A DNA stretch of 59,673 nt, from positions 1 to 59,673 of the forward strand of contig JAXLZY010000004.1 in NCBI GenBank assembly GCA_046350635.1, read 5' to 3'. Positions 16,577 through 27,096 of this stretch are shown in pieces. The translations under genes and the position numbers were made by a program. The stretch's first letter is position 1, and every line of letters begins with the position of its first letter. The notes beneath the pieces were generated by a model. It saw only the letters and a list, made by a program, of their open reading frames with translations. It was not told where the DNA came from and made no database searches. The stretch is from CAZMHJ01 sp046350635. Lineage in GTDB: Bacteria > Patescibacteriota > Saccharimonadia > Saccharimonadales > CAIOMD01.

Positions 16577-19387
16577 TTATAAAAGCTTCTTTAAAAATTG
16601 GCCGGTAAATGAATCGGTAACTTTCGCGATTTGTTCTGGCGTGCCCGTCGCAATAACACGACCACCCGCTTCACCACCCTCAGGGCCCATGTCGATAACG
16701 TAATCCGCAGATTTAATAACATCTAAGTTGTGTTCGATGATAACCATGGAGTTACCAGCTTCTACAAGAGCATGAAGTACGTGGAGTAATTTTTCGACAT
16801 CAGCCATATGTAGACCCGTTGTGGGCTCATCTAAAATGTAAAGTGTTCGACCCGTTGGGCGACGTGATAATTCTGATGCAAGTTTAATACGCTGAGCTTC
16901 TCCGCCACTTAAAGTAGTTGCTGATTGGCCAAGTGCGATATAGCCAAGGCCAACATCGACCAATGTTTGTAGTTTGCGCGCAATCGAAGGAATGTTTTCG
17001 AAAAATTCTAAGGCCTGCTCGCAAGTCATATTTAATACATCACTGATTGTTTTTCCTTTATAGTGAATTTCGAGCGCTTCGCGGTTATAACGCTTGCCTT
17101 TACATTCTTCACAAGGAACATAGACATCGGGCAAAAAGTGCATTTCGATTTTTATAATGCCATCACCAGCACAATTTTCGCAGCGACCACCTTTAACATT
17201 GAAACTAAATCGTCCTGGCCCATAGCCACGGATTTTTGATTCTGGTGTGCTTGCAAACAGTTCGCGGATTGGAGTAAATAACCCCGTGTACGTAGCAGGG
17301 TTACTACGGGGTGTACGACCAATTGGTGATTGGTCAATAATAATTGCTTTATCGAGCTGTTTAATACCCTCTATTTCGTCATGGCGGCCCGCAACAGTAT
17401 TGGCACGGTGCAAACGTGCAGATAATTCTTTGGCTAAGATATCGTTAATAAGGCTCGATTTACCAGAACCGCTGACACCACTCACGACCACGAGCTGACC
17501 AAGCGGAATATCAACATCAACATTTTTAAGATTATTTTCGCGAGCACCCTTAATTACTAATTTTTTACCGTTACCAGTGCGTCGCTTTTTTGGAGTTGCA
17601 ATTGATCGCTTACCGGATAAGAATTGACCCGTAACACTCGCTGGGTTTTGTTCGACTTCTTTCGGTGATCCATGCGCGACAATTTCTCCACCATGTACAC
17701 CCGCACCGGGGCCTATGTCTACCAAATAATCAGCCGTACGAATTGTGTCTTCGTCATGCTCAACTACGATAACAGTATTACCTAAATCGCGTAGTCGTTT
17801 GAGTGTTTTAATAAGACGTTCATTATCACGTTGATGCAAACCAATTGATGGTTCGTCAAGCACATATAGTACTCCGGTAAGCCCAGAACCAATTTGGGTC
17901 GCCAAACGAATACGCTGAGCTTCGCCGCCACTAAGTGTTACCGCACTCCGCGCCAAGCTTAGATAGTTAAGGCCAACATCTTGCAAGAATGTTAGGCGAG
18001 CATTAATTTCTTTTAAGATTTGTTTTGCAATTGTTTGCTCAACCTCGTTTAGTTGAAGCGTCTTAAAGAACGTCACTGCATCGTCGATTGATAGCTCACA
18101 AATATCCATGATTGATAGCTTGGCTACCGTTACAGCGAGTACTTCGGGGCGTAAACGCTTACCACCACAAGCGTGACATGGACGTTCTTGCATAAACTTT
18201 TCGATATCTCGACGTACAAAATCACTTTCGGTTTCTTTGTATCGTCGCTCTAGGTTGGGGATGACACCTTCAAATGTTGTTTCGAAACTTCGACCACCAC
18301 CAAGTGGAACTTGATAAATGGCATTGCCCGTACCATACATAACCATTTCAAGCTGTTCTTTCGTAAGTTGGCCAGTAGGCACATGGATACTAAATCCGTT
18401 AGCTTCTGCCATAACTTCAACTTTTTTAAGATACCAACTATCAACACGTATACGGTTCCATGGTCGCACTGCACCTTCGGCAATAGTAAGACGACCGTTT
18501 GGTATAACAAGCTCAGGGTCAACCTCGAGTCGATTACCTAAACCAGTACATACTGGACAAGCGCCATGAGGTGAATTAAAACTAAAAGTGCGTGGTTCTA
18601 GCTCTGGTATTAAGACATCAGGATGATCAATACATGCATACATAAGTGAATACGATGATTCAGTATTTGTGTCTGCATCGAGCACAATTAATCGACCATC
18701 AGCTAGCTCCAATGCTTGCTCTATAGACTGGCTTAAGCGCCCGAAACTTTGCTCGTCTGAAATAATACGATCAACAACTATAGAAATTGTGTGTTTTTTT
18801 GCTTTATCGAGCTCAGGGAATTCGTCGAGTGCATACACAACCCCATCAACACGTGCACGCGCAAAACCAGCACGCTGAAATTGTTCTGGAATATGTTCAA
18901 AGGCACCTTTTTTATCAATAACAACCGGTGCAAGAACCATAATTTTTGCACCTTTTGTATCTTTAGCAACTTGATCAACAATTGCTGTTGTGGTTTGACG
19001 CGATACTGGCTTACCACAAACTGGACAATGTGGAATACCAATACGTGCATACAATAAACGTAAGTAATCATAAATTTCAGTAACGGTTGCGACTGTAGAG
19101 CGGGGGTTGCGGCTGGTAGATTTCTGGTCAATCGAAATCGCAGGGCTAAGACCATCAATTTGGTCGACATCTGGCTTTTCCATTAGCCCTAAGAATTGGC
19201 GGGCATAACTACTGAGGCTTTCTACGTAACGGCGCTGACCTTCGGCATAGATAGTGTCAAAAGCCAGGCTTGATTTACCCGATCCAGATAAACCAGTGAT
19301 AACGACGAGTTTATTGCGTGGCAAATCAACACTAATATTCTTTAGGTTGTGCTCACGAGCTCCCTGAATGCGAATAACATCTTGCAT
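16577..19387 (-). CDS. uvrA: UvrABC excinuclease subunit A
   Basis: UvrA finds helix-distorting DNA lesions and loads UvrB. This 936-residue protein is full length. It shows two ABC ATPase modules (Walker A GLSGSGKSSL near residue 32 and GVSGSGKSSL near 640; signatures LSGGEAQRI near 490 and 830; Walker B VLYVLDEPSIGLHQRDN and LYILDEPTTGLHMADVEKL) and zinc-finger cysteines (CPVCGKPVSRQ, CPVCTG, CENCAGDG..CEECKGKRY). The start is ATG 19387 with TAGACT (19397-19402) nine bases upstream, hence a leaderless transcript. Confidence 0.97.
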   Translation of the reverse strand: MQDVIRIQGAREHNLKNISVDLPRNKLVVITGLSGSGKSSLAFDTIYAEGQRRYVESLSSYARQFLGLMEKPDVDQIDGLSPAISIDQKSTSRNPRSTVATVTEIYDYLRLLYARIGIPHCPVCGKPVSRQTTTAIVDQVAKDTKGAKIMVLAPVVIDKKGAFEHIPEQFQRAGFARARVDGVVYALDEFPELDKAKKHTISIVVDRIISDEQSFGRLSQSIEQALELADGRLIVLDADTNTESSYSLMYACIDHPDVLIPELEPRTFSFNSPHGACPVCTGLGNRLEVDPELVIPNGRLTIAEGAVRPWNRIRVDSWYLKKVEVMAEANGFSIHVPTGQLTKEQLEMVMYGTGNAIYQVPLGGGRSFETTFEGVIPNLERRYKETESDFVRRDIEKFMQERPCHACGGKRLRPEVLAVTVAKLSIMDICELSIDDAVTFFKTLQLNEVEQTIAKQILKEINARLTFLQDVGLNYLSLARSAVTLSGGEAQRIRLATQIGSGLTGVLYVLDEPSIGLHQRDNERLIKTLKRLRDLGNTVIVVEHDEDTIRTADYLVDIGPGAGVHGGEIVAHGSPKEVEQNPASVTGQFLSGKRSIATPKKRRTGNGKKLVIKGARENNLKNVDVDIPLGQLVVVSGVSGSGKSSLINDILAKELSARLHRANTVAGRHDEIEGIKQLDKAIIIDQSPIGRTPRSNPATYTGLFTPIRELFASTPESKIRGYGPGRFSFNVKGGRCENCAGDGIIKIEMHFLPDVYVPCEECKGKRYNREALEIHYKGKTISDVLNMTCEQALEFFENIPSIARKLQTLVDVGLGYIALGQSATTLSGGEAQRIKLASELSRRPTGRTLYILDEPTTGLHMADVEKLLHVLHALVEAGNSMVIIEHNLDVIKSADYVIDMGPEGGEAGGRVIATGTPEQIAKVTDSFTGQFLKKLL

Positions 19388-19444
19388 TGACAGTAAAGTC
19401 TAGCACAATTCACGCATTTTTTCCAGACTCAAAGGGCTGGATAT

Positions 19445-20266
19445 CTATTCAAGATCATTACTAACGGAAACTCGAAAGGTTCTGAGGGCAGACGGTTTTA
19501 CAGGGGTTGATTCACCATCAACTTTTGTGAGTATAAAATCACCTAGCGACACTGCCGTACCGACAAGTTCAGGCCTTAAGACATCTTTTGCCATTGCCTT
19601 AACATCGTCGACAAACTCTATTGGGCGACGCTTAGTGCCAAACCGTGCCAGGGTTATATGGTCAGCAGGATAAATATCAGGATCAGCAATGCCCAACCCT
19701 GCCAGAGCATTAGTTACGACTTGTCTCATTTCAGTTATACGTTGAAAATCTGGGTGTGAAGTGTCGAGTCGAGCAACCAAAACATTTTCGTTGGTACCGT
19801 ACCAATCTATATCTTCTACAACAACTGCGGGTGGTGGCATAACTACATCAGAAAGTCCGATTCTAATCGACTTAGCAAATTGTTTAAAACGACGTTGTTT
19901 TGCAGAATGGCCCAAGGCGACACGGGCACTTTCGGCGGTTCGGGCACGTTGTCTATCGGTTAGCGCTTGCTCGTGCATTTGCATACCAACTTGCGAGACA
20001 GGTGCTATCGTCACCGCGTGGGCTGACTTAATTCTTAACAGACCACTCGCCGCAAGAGTTGATGATTTTATGCCAGCAAAATGAAGAATTTCTTCGCAGG
20101 CGTCTTGAGTCATGGCAAACAGTGCCATTTGGTCTTCTGGTGCAACACGCGCCGCTAAACCAATTGCTTCTGGGTGTACCGGCATATTTGTATGGCTCCT
20201 TTTTATACCTGGGCTTTTTTCGGGACTAAATGCAGCTCGAGAATAAGGGCTGGCAAAACGTGTCAT
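19445..20266 (-). CDS. Hypothetical protein with one 2H-phosphoesterase-like motif
   Basis: These 273 residues form no confidently recognised family. Near residue 205 ADHITLARFGTKRR resembles the second HxT motif of 2H phosphoesterases (2'-5' RNA ligase-like), and the flanking strand pattern (ENVLVARLDTSHPDF; SLGDFILTKVDG) is compatible, but the first HxT motif is absent, so activity is doubtful. The N-terminal 110 residues have no clear features. The start overlaps the stop of the upstream broken gene by 4 bases (ATGA), so they form one unit. It is the first intact gene left of the frameshifted stretch. Confidence 0.5.
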   Translation of the reverse strand: MTRFASPYSRAAFSPEKSPGIKRSHTNMPVHPEAIGLAARVAPEDQMALFAMTQDACEEILHFAGIKSSTLAASGLLRIKSAHAVTIAPVSQVGMQMHEQALTDRQRARTAESARVALGHSAKQRRFKQFAKSIRIGLSDVVMPPPAVVVEDIDWYGTNENVLVARLDTSHPDFQRITEMRQVVTNALAGLGIADPDIYPADHITLARFGTKRRPIEFVDDVKAMAKDVLRPELVGTAVSLGDFILTKVDGESTPVKPSALRTFRVSVSNDLE

Positions 20267-21104
20267 GATGCAATCCCTTCGTCATACCATGTATCATCAG
20301 GATTTTTTTGCACCGCATATAATCCTTCAAACTCAATCGGATACGGCGACTCGGCTTCGGCTAGAAGATGTTTATGCTCTGCTTCTGTTGGTCGCGCAAG
20401 TACTACGGGTTCACCAAATGTAACCTTATTAGTAACAAGTGCGCTGTCGTCATCGATATCATCAACCAAACTTCTTGAACTCTGTAATTGATCTTTTATA
20501 AAACCGTTTGGATCTTCTGCTAAACCACCGTTGTTTCGCCAAATTGCAATGGACAAGCCATGAACTCTACCTACAATTACTTCTGGTGGCTCAAAGTAGT
20601 TGGTCGCGAGTATTTCCGCCTGTGTTGCACCCCTGCCAAATCGCACATAGTGTTGAGAACTGCTTTACCGTCTTTTTGATATTGCCTATTATCATCACCA
20701 AGTCGAACAACAAGATGATCGTTATCGTCGACATCAGTATTTATCCAAGTCTGCTACCCGCATTGTCAGGGAAGAAGTGTAAACCCATGAGCTGTTTCTA
20801 GCTCGACCTTTACGTCATCCATTTTAGTTGCCGATACAACGGTGGAATCTCGTTTATTTCGCCCCGATTTTCTAACTTGCGCCCCGCCTCCAATACGGCG
20901 CGCTTTAATAATGGTCCACCAAATATAGGCAATACTATTTGGCCAGGGCTGATTGGTTCTATAAAGACCGCTCGTTTTTCTTCTGAGTAGCGCAAGAATC
21001 CTCCCGACAGATTTTGCCCGTCTTAAGTCAACCGTCCGAGCAACCATAACATCGCTGATCTCTGCAAACGGTCCACCCTCATGCAAAGGCGTCTTTCGCG
21101 CCAT
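20263..21104 (-). pseudogene. Frameshifted hypothetical gene (about 280 codons)
   Basis: A strong Shine-Dalgarno (AAGGAGG) precedes ATG 21104 (MARKTPLHEGGPFAE), but the frame is lost several times. Protein-like segments continue in other frames: EKRAVFIEPISPGQIVLPIF (about 20990-20900), then VKVELETAHG (about 20810), VDDNDHLVVRLGDDNRQYQ (about 20735-20680), and finally the 120-residue end FGRGATQAEILATNYFEPPE to 20263. At least four indels are needed. No family is recognised. The neighbouring genes are damaged in the same way, so base-calling error is a real possibility. Confidence 0.55.
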
Positions 21105-21209
21105 TTCTAGCCTCCTTTTTTGTATATGTTTTAGGTTCTAAGCTCTCTTCTGACTTCAGAGTAACTCCCCTTTAAAAATACTTTGTCAACTACAGTACAA
21201 TATATGTAC

Positions 21210-21600
21210 ATGAATTTGTTACGGAAATACTTTAAACGGATTATTATTGACGCCGCCGGCTATGGCCTGATCATTCTTAGCGTTTTAACGGGTTGGTTGC
21301 CTGGACCAGGGGGCATCCCACTGTTTTTGGCCGGCTTAGGCTTGCTATCAATTAACAATGTCTGGGCAAAGAAATTATTAGAGTATTTTAAAACGAATGG
21401 TCAAAAGTTTTTGGAACTTATTTTTCCTGATAACCCATTAATAAAAGCACTTCCACGATGTGTTTGTAGTTGTCTTACTTATAGGGGTTATTGTACTGAT
21501 TGCGTACGCAAATAATGCCGTTGCCTACGGTGTTGCAATCGTTTTGTTTGTACTTGCTATCGTTGACCTACTTTACAACCGCAAGCGTTACATGCTTAGA
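21210..21600 (+). pseudogene. PGPGW-type small membrane protein, frameshifted
   Basis: ATG 21210 (MNLLRKYFKRIIIDAAGYG) has TACAAT eight bases upstream, a leaderless start. The first part carries LTGWLPGPGGIPLFLAGLGLLS, the signature of the PGPGW putative transmembrane family, then WAKKLLEYFKTNGQKF. About 21455 the reading frame shifts and continues FVVVLLIGVIVLIAYANN and AIVLFVLAIVDLLYNRKR in another frame. With one indel corrected it is a three-helix protein of about 120-130 residues. Function unknown; the 3' end is approximate. Confidence 0.6.
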
Positions 21601-21671
21601 ATCAAGATAAGCAAAAGTAGTTTATATACTAATATTGCAATATTTAATAATTTAGTGTATTTTGCGGTTAC

Positions 21672-21961
21672 ATGTGGAGTGCTTTTATCCAACCGCTGTT
21701 ATTTATTGCCCAATCAATTGGGCAATCGTTTCAAGTTACCTATATTGAAGTTATAGTTCAGCAATTCGTGCTTACTAGAATAACCTCCTGGCACCGATAT
21801 TCAATTAGACTTAAACGACATTGTTTTAATGCTCGCCAATATTTTTATCGCGTTTATAGTTATAAAAACTTTGTGTGACTGCCTTGCGTTATATTGATGC
21901 TATAGACCCAGATAAAGATTTGCCACCAGGCATTAATCGAATAGACCTAATAGCTCTTTAG
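21672..21961 (+). pseudogene. Small membrane protein gene, frameshifted
   Basis: Protein-like sequence runs from ATG 21672 (MWSAFIQPLLFIAQSIGQS) through a second frame (DIQLDLNDIVLMLANIFIAF, about 21800-21870) and ends in a third (LRYIDAIDPDKDLPPGINRI) at TAG 21961. Two indels are needed to join about 97 codons. It would have two hydrophobic segments and an acidic tail. Its stop overlaps that of the opposing sbcB gene. No family recognised. Confidence 0.45.
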
Positions 21962-23378
21962 GCATCGTACGGCATAATACTTTCGCCGTATAGTTTTAAC
22001 TCTTCCAACACATAAAGCTTTTCTTGTGTCATATCACCACGCGAAGCTAGCTCATTAATACGTGAAAAGTATTTGGCTATTTTACTCGCTCATCACCAGC
22101 AAGTAGTCGTTGTGTGATATCTTGCTACTGCTTTTGTTCGTCCGCAGTCGACTTTTTAGGAAATTGGCGAGCCATACAGCAGAAGAGTGTCGAGTCTGTT
22201 ATCTGCAAAGTCGAGATGCAAATCTGCCAGCCCATTTTCGTCTGCTGCCCTCACGACTCGCATTTTTGTTTTATCACCATCTCCGAAGAACCCATCGTAA
22301 AGCTGTGCATCAACATCCTTAACATCAACAACAAATGTTGATTGTTTTAACTTTTCGTTTATACGAAGTGCCTCTTGAATTCGATCGCTAAAAAAATCAT
22401 TCATGGCAAGTAACTTTTTTAAGATTATTTCATTTAATGTCATATCGAGTGCGAGTCGTTTTTATCTTCATCACCCAACACGCCAAGTGGTGCAATCCTG
22501 CCGGGCATTTGTTTGTTTGAAGTTGCTTAACGGGTAGCCTAAGCCTACCCTCTTCGAATCTAAACTTTGCAAGCAAGGAAGCATTTCGTGCCGATGCCTC
22601 AAAAGGTTCCTGATCATGACGAAGATCATAGACAAACACAGACCCTTTTTGGGTTGCGCTGAGCTACCGTAACAACAATTGTTGCTTTTTCGCAGTCATC
22701 GAAGGCGATCGCCCGACAAGAAACAAATTGCCTGGGTTTACTGATAAGTTCTTCTACTTTCTTTATCGCGAACAGATAAAGTATTCAAATAGCTTGGGTT
22801 GTTTATCTTTAATGAGTTTCGCAACACCGATTGTGGCATATAATGGTCACTTAGGGCGTCATGAGCCTTTTCGTGCTCTAGTTTATTAAGTGAGGCGATT
22901 GGTTCAAGCTTCAAGAACGGTTTTACCATCCGAACCAACGGGCTACTCATACCATCGGCCTTAGCGCACGCGTCATGCGGACAACATCTAATATATCCCA
23001 TCGACTTCGACCATTTTGCCACTGCCATTCATAAGTACCAGAAAGTTACGGTACAACGTATAGCGCATAAATTCGTCGTCGAACCAACCGTTTTCATATC
23101 CACCAGCACAGCAGCCCGGGAGAAACAGCGACGTATCGATAAAATAGCTTCAGAATTGATCGGCAATGCCATCGATAACAGCGAGCAGGGCGAAGGTCAT
23201 ATCCGCGGATGATTCGATCTGGTAAGACGTCTGGGGTAATCTTCACCAAAATATTATCAGGCTCGCCTATGGGCTGTAGGTTCATGTCAGTTCGTTGCCC
23301 TGCGAATTGCATTATCCGAGCACTACGTGGGTTAAATCCACTTGTTTCAAGGTCATAAAATAAAACGTTTGCATGCAT
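21958..23378 (-). pseudogene. sbcB: Exodeoxyribonuclease I (SbcB), broken by many frameshifts
   Basis: Segments in three frames line up in order along E. coli exonuclease I as remembered. These are the DEDD exonuclease start FYDLETSGFNPRSARIMQFA and IGEPDNILVKITPDVLPD; GYENGWFDDEFMRYTLYRNF; YEWQWQNGRSRWDILDVVRM; LEPIASLNKLEHEKAHDALS; YATIGVAKLIKDKQPKLFEY; the C-terminal LQTNKCP; DVDAQLYDGFFGDGDKTKMR; and the end KLYVLEELKLYGESIMPYDA. The 1421-base span fits the usual 475 codons, so the gene is full length with small indels and one or two in-frame stops. TATGCT six bases before ATG 23378 gives a leaderless start. The enzyme degrades single-stranded DNA 3' to 5'. Confidence 0.85.
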
Positions 23379-23477
23379 GAAGTTAGCATATCAGAAAGTT
23401 GCTATTGGCCGAATTTTCGAGCTTGACCGCTATGTATGCATAGGCTTTGTGTGGAAACTTAAAATAGATTGGAGTGA

Positions 23478-24405
23478 TCAATCATCGCTAAGCTTGTGGG
23501 CGGCAAGCACCGGGTGAATTTTTTTATGGCTAATAAGCGGCCTGTTACAACCAAGGCAGTGCCAGCAAATTAGCCAATGCTTAATCGCTCACCTAAAAAC
23601 AAAATACCGACAATACCCGCAACAGCTGGAGATATAAAACTCATATCTGCCAAGCGTTCTGCTGGTAGCTTTTTTACTGATCGATAATAAAAAGTTACGG
23701 GTAGTGAGCCACTTATGATAGCAGCGGCGATAATCCATACCCAGGCCATGACCGGTAATAGAGGTTAAAGCCCGCCATGATCCATGTAACAATATAATCA
23801 CAAAGAAAGGCACAGCTGAATGCGTATTCCATAAAAACCAAGCTGTTCTGAAGGTGCTTTGATACCAGATAATACTCATTAAGAACAATTGAAAGCGCAA
23901 TTTAAGCTTACGCAAGCAAACATCGCTATATCACCAATATTCTGAGTACTCGTTGATGGTGCGCTCGAGGCACTATTAGCAATCACGATAATGGCCATCC
24001 CAATTACAGCGACCGTACTACCAACAAGTACTATCTTATGTGGCTTTTCTTTTAAAAATTATTGCTGCGAAAAAATAAACCAAAATGAACACTTAACTGA
24101 ATAATTGAAGCATGCAAAAGTGTAGTGCGCTGTATTGCAAAAGAATACACAATATTTACGAGCAACGCATCCAAGATTGCAAAAGCAATTATTATTGCAA
24201 TTACTTTTGCGGTTAGCTTTATAAACTTTTTTCGCTCGGTTGCCAATATAGCAACAGCTCCAATCGCAAAACGTAGGCCCAAAAATACAGAGATACTGAC
24301 CAGTAAAAGACCCTGTTTGTAAAACAGTGGCGATAAGCCCCACAAAACGGCGCTAATCACGAGGTTGCGGTATGCTTTTTTATTGAGATTTTTTGACTTT
24401 GTCAT
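23478..24405 (-). pseudogene. EamA/DMT-family transporter, frameshifted in its second half
   Basis: The first 110 codons are intact (LVISAVLWGLSPLFYKQGLL; FLGLRFAIGAVAILATERKK), a typical EamA repeat with four helices. Beyond about 24060 the sense continues only by changing frame: IVLVGSTVAVIGMAIIVIAN, EYYLVSKHLQNSLVFMEYAF, AWVWIIAAAIISGSLPVTFY, and LADMSFISPAVAGIVGILFL, LGERLSIG, then an in-frame TAA where Gln is expected. The last frame ends at TGA 23478 if the A7 run near 23530 is shortened. The reconstructed length (about 300) is normal for a ten-helix metabolite exporter. ATG 24405 lies 26 bases inside the photolyase gene. Confidence 0.75.
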
Positions 24406-25792
24406 GTTGGTTTTGGCTTATGTATGCTTGAATATCAAACTTACGCTTAAGTCCATTATAAACCATACTTCGTACCGTGCCATACACCGCTCTTTCACCC
24501 CAAAGCCTATCATGTAAACCTGCGATACTCCACAATATACCGACATAGCCATTAGGGTCTCCGCCATCTAAAGAATAGAAATCATTTAGATACAGTAAAA
24601 TCTGCAGTGCTTCTTCGGGTGAACTCGACCATTCGAGAATTTTTTTAGCCCAATACATGCGCATGTAGCCGTGAATCTTACCGGTTTGGGTAAGTTGGGT
24701 TTGGGCCGCATTCCAAGCTTCATCGTGAGTTTCTGCTCGTTCGAACTGTTCGAGCGAATACATAAATTCCCGTGGGTCAGAAGCGTGTTTTTGGAGTGTT
24801 TTTTGTGCCCACTGCGGTGCGCCCTCAAGTAAAGCGTAGTTCTGATTGTATAGACAGAAATTATCACTCAGCTCTTTACGGACCACCAACTCTTCTATGA
24901 GCGTATCGTAGTCCGGCTTTAACGAAGCGTCTTGTTTTACAGCCTTTGCAGCTTCGAGCACAATACGCAAGCTACTAATCTGCCCGAAGTGCAGATATGG
25001 GCTCATTCCCGAAAGGCCATCAACACTCGGGTCATTGCGAAGTGTGGCATAGCCCTTTAACCGACTATCAATAAACATCTGTAAATACAATTTAGCCGCT
25101 GTTTCGCCTGCTTGATAACCATGGTTAATACCACTGTGGCGCACGGCCGCTAACCTGTCGCCAAAGATATCAACAACTTCTTCCAGTCTAATTACAGCCT
25201 TGTTTGGCCAATCAATCGGATGGCTAACAAGCAACTCTGGCTCAATACAAAATGTCGGTAAGTAATGGTTTATTTTAGGTCGTAAAGTTCTGGCGCCAAC
25301 TTCTTGCTTTTCACTCGCAATCCACGCTGGCACAATATTATGCGTATCAACTTCTATGATGGTATAGTCTTTAGCAAGTTTTTTATGCACTGACTGTGGG
25401 CCGTTTAATGGGCTGAAATCAACATATATAGCTGCCGGCTTAACATGGTGACAGAGTGCTTCAAGCCTGGGTAAATGCTCCCCAACCAAACCTATGAGTG
25501 GAATGTTAAGATTATTCAACTCGCGCTCAACCTGGTACAATCCAGCAATCATAAAATCATAGTGTTCGCGTGCTCGTGGTGCCTTTGTGACATTAAAATT
25601 AAAAATGACAGCCAGTGGTAGCCCGTGAGCGAGGGCGTGTTTTTGTGCAGCAATAAGCGCATGATTATCGTGTACTCGCTGATCACGACTCATGATATAC
25701 AAGACACACTCCCCCTCGGGGTTATGCCACGAGGTACCAAGTTGTCGCAAACGAAGCTTTAGTTCGCTGTTGCTAATATGTGATTTCTCCAC
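24380..25792 (-). CDS. phr: Class II deoxyribodipyrimidine photolyase
   Basis: This 470-residue light-dependent enzyme splits cyclobutane pyrimidine dimers using FAD. It looks like class II: VLYIMSRDQRVHDNHAL near residue 30, then VDTHNIVPAWIASEKQEVGA near 155 and RTLRPKINHYLPTF. The C-terminal FAD-binding part has SGMSPYLHFGQIS, KELSDNFCLYN and MRMYWAKKILEWS, and ends with GYVGILWSIAGLHDRLWGER. The start overlaps the end of obgE by 20 bases and its stop overlaps the EamA start, so three genes share a unit. A class II photolyase is not part of a core CPR gene set and may have been acquired. Confidence 0.92.
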   Translation of the reverse strand: MEKSHISNSELKLRLRQLGTSWHNPEGECVLYIMSRDQRVHDNHALIAAQKHALAHGLPLAVIFNFNVTKAPRAREHYDFMIAGLYQVERELNNLNIPLIGLVGEHLPRLEALCHHVKPAAIYVDFSPLNGPQSVHKKLAKDYTIIEVDTHNIVPAWIASEKQEVGARTLRPKINHYLPTFCIEPELLVSHPIDWPNKAVIRLEEVVDIFGDRLAAVRHSGINHGYQAGETAAKLYLQMFIDSRLKGYATLRNDPSVDGLSGMSPYLHFGQISSLRIVLEAAKAVKQDASLKPDYDTLIEELVVRKELSDNFCLYNQNYALLEGAPQWAQKTLQKHASDPREFMYSLEQFERAETHDEAWNAAQTQLTQTGKIHGYMRMYWAKKILEWSSSPEEALQILLYLNDFYSLDGGDPNGYVGILWSIAGLHDRLWGERAVYGTVRSMVYNGLKRKFDIQAYISQNQHDKVKKSQ

Positions 25793-27053
25793 GTGCAGGA
25801 TCCCCTATTACAATCCTATCGCCTGGGTTGACGCCTTCACGGCGGAGCTGGTTCATGATGCCCATTTTTTTCATAATGTCACGTAAGCGCTGAACACCAA
25901 AGTCACTTTCGAAGTCTGTTCTGTCTGCAAATCGTTCAATCTTTCGGCCTTTAACCATAAAACCATTCTTGGTCTTTTTAAGCGTCCAGGCATCTGGTGT
26001 TTGAACAAGCGTAATAACGGCCACATCACTTTCTGTCTTGGCGCGTTTTTTGGCTTGCTTTGCATGCTCGCTATCAACAACTTTTTTAGTTGCAAACAAT
26101 AATGGATCTAAGCCTTTTTTAGCATACGATGAGATAGCAAAAATTTGAGCAGTCTTTGACACGGCTGGTTTAAGTAGTTCTATTTGCATGTCAACAATGT
26201 CGTCAGAAACATCTTCTGTTTTCGTAAGAACAATAATTTCTGGTTTTTTGGCAATAGCTTTGCTGTACGCAGCTAGTTCGCTCCGTATTGTTGAGTAATC
26301 AATCACAATATCGTTGCTATGTACGTCTATAAGGTGGAGTAAGACACTACACCTTGAAACATGGCGTAAAAATTCATCGCCGAGCCCCTTACCCTGACTT
26401 GCGCCTTCTATAAGGCCAGGGATATCAGCGAATAATAGTGATTCGCCACCGACATCTGTAACGCCAAGATGTGGTGTTAATGTGGTGAACGGATAGTTAG
26501 CAATTTCAGGGCGAGCATTACTGATTGCAGTTAATAAACTGCTTTTACCAGCATTCGGTAAACCGACTAAGCCTACATCTGCAATCATTCGTAACTCAAA
26601 TGTGTAGGTACCCTTATCACCTTTTTCACCTTTTTCTGCCACACGAGGCGCCTGGCGAACAGAGGATACAAAGTGTGCATTACCAAAACCGCCCTTACCA
26701 CCATAGGCAATAATAAACTGATCTTCATCATGGCTTAAATCAGCCACCTCTTTGCCTTCTTCATCTAAGACTACAGTCCCAACAGGTAGTGGCACGATAA
26801 GGTCTTTAGCCGATTTACCATGGCGCCGCGCTTTAGAACCTACGCCACCATCTTCAGCTTTAATAAGTTTTTGGAATCGAAACGCCGCCAAAGTATTTTG
26901 GTTTCTGCTCGCGACCAACACAACATTACCACCATTTCCGCCGTCGCCACCGTCTGGGCCACCTTTATCAACATAAATTTCATGTCGAAAACTCACGACT
27001 CCATCGCCACCGTTGCCGGCTATCACTTGCACCTGAACTTTATCAACAAACAT
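25773..27053 (-). CDS. obgE: GTPase ObgE/CgtA
   Basis: This 426-residue ribosome-assembly and stress GTPase has the N-terminal glycine-rich Obg fold (VQVIAGNGGDGVVSFRHE, then GGPDGGDGGNGGNVVLVAS; 1-155), a G domain (GLVGLPNAGKSSLLTA near 165; DIPGLIEGASQGKGLG; TKTE; ISSYAKKG) and a C-terminal OCT domain (about 340-426, ERFADRTDFESDFGVQRLRD). All nucleotide motifs are intact. TATAAT (27065-27070) lies 11 bases before ATG 27053 and no Shine-Dalgarno is present, so the mRNA is leaderless or nearly so. Confidence 0.96.
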   Translation of the reverse strand: MFVDKVQVQVIAGNGGDGVVSFRHEIYVDKGGPDGGDGGNGGNVVLVASRNQNTLAAFRFQKLIKAEDGGVGSKARRHGKSAKDLIVPLPVGTVVLDEEGKEVADLSHDEDQFIIAYGGKGGFGNAHFVSSVRQAPRVAEKGEKGDKGTYTFELRMIADVGLVGLPNAGKSSLLTAISNARPEIANYPFTTLTPHLGVTDVGGESLLFADIPGLIEGASQGKGLGDEFLRHVSRCSVLLHLIDVHSNDIVIDYSTIRSELAAYSKAIAKKPEIIVLTKTEDVSDDIVDMQIELLKPAVSKTAQIFAISSYAKKGLDPLLFATKKVVDSEHAKQAKKRAKTESDVAVITLVQTPDAWTLKKTKNGFMVKGRKIERFADRTDFESDFGVQRLRDIMKKMGIMNQLRREGVNPGDRIVIGDPARGEITY

Positions 27054-27096
27054 AACTTGGCCTTATTATAAGAGGTAAATCGGTATCCTACAACTG

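Noticed and set aside
19445..20266. 2'-5' RNA ligase (2H phosphoesterase)
   Set aside because: Only one HxT motif is present; two are required for activity.
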